Below the pieces are notes generated by a model that saw nothing but the letters and a program-made list of their open reading frames with translations, searched no databases and was not told the DNA's origin. The position numbers and the translations under genes are program-made. A stretch of DNA of 7,789 bases, taken from assembly GCA_015487755.1 (NCBI GenBank), contig WFPG01000221.1:1-7789 (forward strand), in the 5' to 3' direction. This DNA is from Acidobacteriota bacterium. GTDB taxonomy: Bacteria > Acidobacteriota > Holophagae > Thermotomaculales > Thermotomaculaceae. Positions 1-7,789 of the stretch are shown in pieces; positions within the stretch are counted from its first letter, which is position 1; each line of letters starts with the position of its first letter.

Positions 1-30
1 ACCTTAAATAGAAAGGGTTTTCATGTTGAT

Positions 31-45
31 TTGAAAAATTTTCAA
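31..45. repeat. Perfect palindrome TTGAAAA-A-TTTTCAA
   Basis: Inverted repeat with two perfect 7-base arms around a single central A. The symmetry is plain in the sequence. It could be a protein-binding site or part of an origin region. It is too AT-rich, with no loop and no following U-tract, to be a convincing terminator. The shared bases also allow a longer, looser pairing of GTTGA (25-29) with TCAAC (42-46). In such an AT-rich stretch a chance origin is possible. Confidence 0.6.
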
Positions 46-69
46 CAATTTCACAAAACTAATTATAAT
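41..69 (+). promoter_or_regulatory. Candidate sigma-70-type promoter for dnaN
   Basis: TATAAT at 64-69 is a perfect -10 consensus. Seventeen bases upstream lies TTCAAC (41-46), which matches the -35 consensus TTGACA at only three of six positions. Transcription would start near 76, giving a leader of about 37 bases that includes the dnaN ribosome binding site. In DNA this AT-rich a TATAAT can arise by chance, so this is a candidate only. No comparable promoter was seen between the downstream genes. Confidence 0.35.
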
Positions 70-112
70 TTGTTAAAATATCTTAAGAATATATTCTAAA
101 AGGAGTAATACT

Positions 113-1236
113 ATGAAAATAAGAATTGACAGGAACGACTTTTTAAAAGAGTTAACATTGATAAACGGAATTGTTGAGAAAAAATCTACAATAGCAATTT
201 TATCAAATATGTATATTAAAGCGGAAAATGACAGGCTTTACTTAAAAGGAACAGACCTTGAGGTGGGTTTAACTGTAAGTATAAAGGCTGATATTGAAGA
301 AGAGGGGATTGTAATAGTTCCAGCCAAGGTTATGTTTGACATTGTAAAGGTTCTTCCCGAAGGGGAATTAACAATGTGGATTGACAACACTTCTTTGAAG
401 ATAGAAAAAGACGGAAGGTTTTATTCAGTAAATGCGCAGGTTGACGACAATTATCCCGTTATTCCGGATTACGATTTTTCCGAAAAAAGCGTGGTTCTGC
501 CAAAATCTCAATTGGTTGATGTTATTTCCACAATTTCAATATCAATAAACAATGAGATTATCAAAGACAAGTCGCTAAACGGCGTATTTTTTGATTTTGA
601 AAATGAAAATTTAAACTTTGCCGCTTCAAACAGGCATACCCTTTTTGTTGCAAGTTACTCAGGAATGGAGCCTTTTTTTGAGGAAAAAGAAAACTTTGTT
701 GTTTCCAAAAAAACATTTTTGGAACTAAAGAAGATGATTCAACTCTCTTCCCTTGACGATGAGTTATTGCTTGGAAGAGACGGCTCAAATATATTCTTTA
801 AAATAGGCTCAAGAATTCTTTTCTCAAGGCTTCTTGCAAACAACTTTATAAATTACAAAACATTTCTTAACCCTTCCCCTGAGGCGGTAGAGGTTGTAAT
901 AAAGGTTAAAAATATGAAAGACGCTTTAAAGGAATTAATGCCTTTGTACGGCCAATACTCCGACAAGGTTGTTTTTGAATTTGAAAAAGGCTACTTTACC
1001 GCAAGTTTACAGGATGTTGAAGGAAGCGTTGCTATAGTTAAAAAAGAGGTTGATTATCAGGGAGAGCCTTTTAAAACAGGTTACAATATAAACCACTTAA
1101 ATCAGTTCTTCGGTGTTGTTGAAGTTGAAGAGGTTAAGGCTTTAATGGATAGAAATTCCGAAAGTTTTACCTTTTTTCAATTTCACAAAAACGGGGTGGA
1201 TTATACCTTTCTTATAAACCCGATGATTATTAATTG

Positions 1237-1237
<1 letters not shown>
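113..1237 (+). CDS. dnaN: DNA polymerase III beta subunit (sliding clamp)
   Basis: The 374-residue protein has the usual length for a beta clamp, which forms a dimeric ring around DNA and tethers polymerase III and other replication and repair proteins. The start MKIRIDRNDFLKEL is typical of family domain 1, and the chain then runs through three clamp-fold domains of about 125 residues each. The ATG at 113 follows AGGAG (101-105) at seven bases. Two parts of the partner-binding cleft are unusual. Where the family has TDGHRL, this protein has S172-N-R-H-T-L177. The C-terminus ends NPMIIN rather than the common MPMRL type. The region around codons 163-243 is near 34% G+C by hand count. All nine Arg codons are AGA or AGG. 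The gene is first in the cluster and overlaps recF by one base. The identity is secure from sequence, length and position before recF and gyrB; the cleft differences are observed, their effect is not known. Confidence 0.96.
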
Positions 1238-4643
<3,406 letters not shown>

Positions 4644-4653
4644 GAGGTAAACT

Positions 4654-7080
4654 ATGCCGGAAGATATTAGAAAAATAGAGATAGAAGAAGAGGTTAAAAA
4701 ATCCTACCTTGATTATGCAATGAGTGTAATTGTGGGTAGGGCTATCCCCGATGTAAGGGACGGGTTAAAGCCTGTCCACAGAAGGATACTCTACTCAATG
4801 TACGATATGAAAAACGATTACAACAAGCCTTACAAAAAGTCTGCAAGGATTGTCGGTGATGTTATAGGTAAATACCACCCTCACGGCGACTCTGCCGTTT
4901 ATGACGCAATTGTTAGAATGGCTCAGGACTTTTCATTAAGGTACCCCCTTGTTGACGGGCAGGGCAACTTCGGCTCTGTTGACGGAGACTCTGCTGCTGC
5001 AATGCGTTATACCGAGATTAGAATGGCCAAGATTGCCCATGAAATGCTTAAAGACATAGAAAAGGAAACAGTGCCTTTTCAGCCTAACTACGACGGCTCA
5101 TTAAACGAGCCTGTTGTCCTTCCTGCAAGGATACCCAACCTTCTTGTAAACGGAAGTTCGGGAATTGCCGTCGGAATGGCAACAAGCATACCCCCTCACA
5201 ATTTAAACGAGGTAATAGACGGGATAATTGCTTTAATTGAAAACCCTGATATTTCAATAGATGAATTAATGAAGTATGTAAAAGGCCCCGATTTCCCGAC
5301 AGGGGGGATAATTTACGGTATTTCTGGAATAAAAAAGGCTTACCACGAAGGAAGGGGAAGGGTTGTAATAAGGGGGAAGGTAAACATAGAAAAGGTAAAA
5401 GGGGACAGAGATAGGATAGTTATAACAGAGATACCGTATCAGGTAAACAAGGCAAACCTTATTACAAAGATAGCAGACCTTGTTAGAAACAAACAGATAG
5501 AAGGCATTGCAGATATAAGGGATGAATCCGACAGGGACGGAATAAGGGTTGTTATTGAGTTGAAAAAGGGGGTTATCCCTCAGGTTGTACTAAACCATCT
5601 TTACAAGCATACCCAATTGCAGACCTCTTTCTCAATAATTTTTCTTTCCCTTGTTAACCTTCAGCCTAAGGTTTTAAACCTGAAAGGCTTGCTTGAAGAG
5701 TTTGTTTCTTTCAGAAAAGAAGTTGTTATAAACAGGACAAAGTATGAATTAAGGAAGGCAAGGGAGAGGGCTCATATTTTAGAAGGCTTAAAGATAGCCA
5801 TTGAAAACATTGACGAGGTTATCTCAATAATCAAAAAGTCCAAAAACCCCGCACTTGCAAAGGAAAACCTTATAAAAAGGTTTAATTTTTCAGACAAACA
5901 GGCTCAGGCAATATTGGATATGAAACTTCAAAGGCTAACGGGGCTTGAAAGGGAAAAGATACTTGAAGAGTACAGAAATATATTGAAATTGATTGCAGAC
6001 CTTGAAGATATTTTAAGCAGTGAAAAGAGGGTGTACACAATTATAAAAGAAGAATTGCTTGAAATTAAAGAAGAGTACGGAGACGAAAGAAGGACTCAGA
6101 TTATACCTGACGAGCAGGAATTTTCAATTGAAGACTTTATTCAGGAAGAAGATGTTGTAATAACTGTAAGCGGAGAAGGGTATATTAAGAGAACCCCCAT
6201 AACCTCTTACAGAAAGCAGAGAAGAGGCGGCAAGGGAATAAGGGGCACTTCAACAAAAGAAGAGGACTTTATTGAACATGTTTTTATAGCGTCCACCCAC
6301 CAGACTCTTCTCATATTCACTACAAAAGGAAAATGTTATTGGCTTAAGGTTTACGATATCCCCGAATACGGGACAGGGGCAAGGGGAAGGTCAATAGCAA
6401 ACCTTCTTCACCTTGAATCTGACGAAAAGGTTGCGGCATATGTGTCTTTAAAAGAACTTAAGGTTGAAGACAAATTTATAGTATTTGCGACGGAAAACGG
6501 GCTTGTTAAGAAAACTCCTGTATCCGCGTTCTCAAACCCGAGAAAAACAGGGATAATTGCAATCACATTAAGAGAAGGGGATACCCTTATTTCAGCCAAG
6601 GTTTCAGGGGGCGACGATTATGTTTTCATAGCAACCACAAACGGAAAATCAATAAAATTCCATGAAAAAGATGTCCGTTCAATGGGAAGGGCTGCAAGCG
6701 GGGTTAAGGGGATAAGCCTTAGAAGCGGAGACAAGGTAGTTTCAATGGACATTGTTTCAGACGACAACGATGTTTTAACCATATCCGAATTCGGCTACGG
6801 CAAAAGGACTTCAATAAAAGACTACAGGTTGCAGTCCAGAGGCGGAAGCGGAATAATCAACATGAAGGTAACAGACAAAACAGGCAAAGTTGTTAAAGTG
6901 TTAACTGTAGACGATAATGACGAAATAGTTATAATGACAATTGAAGGAAAGGCTATAAGGGTTAAGGTTTCAGGCATTAGCAGGATAGGAAGAAACACTC
7001 AGGGTGTAAGGCTTCTTGCCTTAAACGGAAACGATATAGTAACCGGAGCAGCAAAGATTGCAAGAAACGATTTAGATTAA
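4654..7080 (+). CDS. gyrA: DNA gyrase subunit A
   Basis: Breakage-reunion subunit of gyrase. The winged-helix domain carries Y119 in AAMRYTEIR, the tyrosine that joins DNA covalently, after R118. The quinolone region [10 protein letters not shown] keeps S80 and D84, equivalent to E. coli S83 and D87, so it looks quinolone-sensitive at these sites. The tower and coiled-coil part includes [14 protein letters not shown]. The C-terminal beta-pinwheel (about 490-808) opens with the GyrA box Q522-R-R-G-G-K-G528, which wraps DNA and separates GyrA from ParC; a related repeat is LQSRGGSGI. The protein is 808 residues long, shorter than E. coli (875), and ends ARNDLD without the long acidic tail found there. 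ATG 4654 follows AGAGGT (4643-4648) by five bases, and the gyrB stop lies ten bases before it. Only two CGT Arg codons were noticed, at R118 and in DVRSMGRA; the rest are AGA or AGG. Confidence 0.98.
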   Translation: MPEDIRKIEIEEEVKKSYLDYAMSVIVGRAIPDVRDGLKPVHRRILYSMYDMKNDYNKPYKKSARIVGDVIGKYHPHGDSAVYDAIVRMAQDFSLRYPLVDGQGNFGSVDGDSAAAMRYTEIRMAKIAHEMLKDIEKETVPFQPNYDGSLNEPVVLPARIPNLLVNGSSGIAVGMATSIPPHNLNEVIDGIIALIENPDISIDELMKYVKGPDFPTGGIIYGISGIKKAYHEGRGRVVIRGKVNIEKVKGDRDRIVITEIPYQVNKANLITKIADLVRNKQIEGIADIRDESDRDGIRVVIELKKGVIPQVVLNHLYKHTQLQTSFSIIFLSLVNLQPKVLNLKGLLEEFVSFRKEVVINRTKYELRKARERAHILEGLKIAIENIDEVISIIKKSKNPALAKENLIKRFNFSDKQAQAILDMKLQRLTGLEREKILEEYRNILKLIADLEDILSSEKRVYTIIKEELLEIKEEYGDERRTQIIPDEQEFSIEDFIQEEDVVITVSGEGYIKRTPITSYRKQRRGGKGIRGTSTKEEDFIEHVFIASTHQTLLIFTTKGKCYWLKVYDIPEYGTGARGRSIANLLHLESDEKVAAYVSLKELKVEDKFIVFATENGLVKKTPVSAFSNPRKTGIIAITLREGDTLISAKVSGGDDYVFIATTNGKSIKFHEKDVRSMGRAASGVKGISLRSGDKVVSMDIVSDDNDVLTISEFGYGKRTSIKDYRLQSRGGSGIINMKVTDKTGKVVKVLTVDDNDEIVIMTIEGKAIRVKVSGISRIGRNTQGVRLLALNGNDIVTGAAKIARNDLD

Positions 7081-7093
7081 ATATAAATTTTTC

Positions 7094-7099
7094 GGAGGT
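7094..7099 (+). promoter_or_regulatory. Strong ribosome binding site GGAGGT of tal
   Basis: Near-perfect Shine-Dalgarno sequence four bases before ATG 7104. It is stronger than the sites of gyrB (AGGGG) and gyrA (AGAGGT), which fits independent and possibly more abundant translation of the metabolic enzyme within the shared transcript. That last point is inference. Confidence 0.7.
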
Positions 7100-7103
7100 A
7101 AGA

Positions 7104-7751
7104 ATGAAATTCTTTATTGATACGGCAAATGTTGAGGAGATTAGAAAGATAAACGATATAGGGCTATGCGACGGAGTAACCACAAACCCGTCACTTGTTG
7201 CAAAAGAGGGAAGGGATTTTAAAGAGGTTGTTTTAGAGATATGCGAAATAGTAAACGGCCCTGTTTCCGCAGAGGTAATATCCCTTGATTACGAGGGAAT
7301 GATAAAGGAAGCGGAAGAGATTGCAAAGTGGCATGAAAACATTGTTATTAAAATCCCCATGACTGCGGAAGGGTTAAAGGCAGTTAAATGGTGCGCCGAA
7401 AACAATATTAAGACAAATGTAACTTTGATCTTTACCCCTATGCAGGCATTGTTGGCCGCAAAATCAGGGGCAACCTATGTTTCCCCCTTTGTGGGAAGGC
7501 TTGACGATATTGTTCACGACGGAATATCAATAATCCCTGAAATAAGGCAGATTTTTGACAATTACTGTTTGCAGACAGAGATAATAGTCGCTTCAATTAG
7601 AAACCCCCTTCATGTAAGGGACGCAGCCCTTGCAGGGGCAGATATTGCCACAATACCGCCTAAGGTTGTTTATCAATTGATTAAACACCCTTTAACAGAC
7701 ATAGGCATTGAAAGGTTTCTTGCAGACTGGGAAAAGGCGAATAAAAAATAA
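7104..7751 (+). CDS. tal: Transaldolase, small single-domain type (TalC-like)
   Basis: TIM-barrel class I aldolase that moves a dihydroxyacetone unit between sugar phosphates (sedoheptulose 7-phosphate plus glyceraldehyde 3-phosphate to erythrose 4-phosphate plus fructose 6-phosphate) in the cytoplasm. Visible residues: D6 in FIDTA, N28 in GVTTNPSL, the Schiff-base lysine K83 in VIKIPMT, T107 in NVTLIFT, and YVSPFVGR at 125-132. The family also contains fructose-6-phosphate aldolase, which has Gln, Ala and Tyr at three active-site positions; here they are E57, S127 and F129, as in true transaldolases, so transaldolase is favoured. The 215 residues fit the small subfamily, which forms large oligomers. 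GGAGGT (7094-7099), the clearest ribosome site in the window, stands four bases before the ATG. The gene begins 23 bp after gyrA with no terminator in between, so it is probably transcribed with the gyrase genes. All seven Arg codons are AGA or AGG. Confidence 0.95.
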   Translation: MKFFIDTANVEEIRKINDIGLCDGVTTNPSLVAKEGRDFKEVVLEICEIVNGPVSAEVISLDYEGMIKEAEEIAKWHENIVIKIPMTAEGLKAVKWCAENNIKTNVTLIFTPMQALLAAKSGATYVSPFVGRLDDIVHDGISIIPEIRQIFDNYCLQTEIIVASIRNPLHVRDAALAGADIATIPPKVVYQLIKHPLTDIGIERFLADWEKANKK

Positions 7752-7760
7752 GGATTAAAA

Positions 7761-7789
7761 ATGAAAAGAGATTTAAGGTGGTTTATATC
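7761..7789 (+). CDS. Start of an unidentified gene, cut by the window edge
   Basis: An open frame begins at ATG 7761, nine bases after the tal stop, and continues to the right edge. Nine codons are visible, reading MKRDLRWFI. AAGGAT at 7750-7755 overlaps the tal stop and lies five bases before the ATG, a reasonable ribosome site. The basic start followed by W-F-I could lead into a membrane segment or signal peptide, but too little is seen to say, and the product is unknown. The tight spacing suggests it belongs to the same transcription unit. Confidence 0.6.

Larger units (their letters stand above)
1..112 (+). promoter_or_regulatory. AT-rich leader upstream of dnaN, possibly the end of the dnaA-dnaN spacer
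   Basis: Noncoding-looking stretch before dnaN. By hand count 23 of 112 bases are G or C (about 20%), and only 4 of 40 in 61-100, well below the genes that follow. It contains the palindrome at 31-45, a consensus TATAAT at 64-69 and the dnaN ribosome binding site AGGAG at 101-105, seven bases before the ATG. TTTTCAACA at 39-47 matches the DnaA box consensus TTATCCACA at 7 of 9 positions, which is weak. dnaA commonly precedes dnaN and the origin often sits in this neighbourhood, but dnaA itself is not in the window, so an origin role is inference. Frame 1 is also open from the left edge to a TAA at 97-99, so a gene tail cannot be fully excluded. Confidence 0.45.

Noticed and set aside
47..55. 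Second DnaA-box-like site AATTTCACA
   Set aside because: Only five of nine positions match TTATCCACA, no better than chance in this composition.
90..97. Alternative -10 element TATATTCT close to dnaN
   Set aside because: Transcription would start inside or after the AGGAG ribosome site at 101-105, leaving the message without it; TATAAT at 64-69 fits better.
1108..1139. Repetitive GTTGAA/GAAGTT run in dnaN
   Set aside because: It encodes an ordinary Val-Glu-rich stretch (VVEVEEV) and is simple codon repetition, not a separate repeat element.
7081..7103. Possible terminator between gyrA and tal
   Set aside because: The 23 bases are AT-rich and contain a short T run, but no GC-rich stem precedes it and the tal ribosome site follows directly.
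6977..7183. Minus-strand open frame spanning the gyrA-tal junction
   Set aside because: It covers conserved coding parts of both genes, has no motif of its own, and no promoter or ribosome site was seen.

Overview
This window is a compact, same-strand stretch of bacterial chromosome holding core replication genes: dnaN (beta sliding clamp), recF, gyrB and gyrA, followed by tal (a small single-domain transaldolase) and the first nine codons of another gene that runs off the right edge. Gaps between genes are 23 bp or less, dnaN and recF share one base, and no terminator-like hairpin was seen between genes. The five genes, and probably the sixth, therefore look like one co-directional transcription unit. 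No part of the window longer than about 110 bases lacks a gene.

The dnaN-recF-gyrB-gyrA order is the classical arrangement near the replication origin, where dnaA usually lies just upstream. Bases 1-112 would then be the end of the dnaA-dnaN spacer. This stretch is about 20% G+C and carries a 7-bp-arm palindrome, a consensus TATAAT and a good Shine-Dalgarno site for dnaN. Function: the clamp tethers DNA polymerase III, RecF loads recombinase at stalled forks, and GyrA plus GyrB form the A2B2 gyrase that supercoils DNA. Transaldolase belongs to the non-oxidative pentose phosphate pathway and is the metabolic outlier.

The organism is a low-G+C bacterium. Arg is encoded almost only by AGA/AGG, and ATA (Ile) and TTA (Leu) are common. 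GyrB carries the roughly 165-residue insertion in its C-terminal half known from E. coli-type GyrB and absent from the short Bacillus-type protein, which argues against Firmicutes. I cannot assign a phylum; a deep-branching Gram-negative anaerobe would fit, but that is a weak inference.

I found no undescribed multi-gene system here. The points worth a second look are unusual residues in the partner-binding cleft of DnaN, a short, AT-rich and divergent RecF, the placement of tal behind the gyrase genes, and the possible origin-proximal leader.
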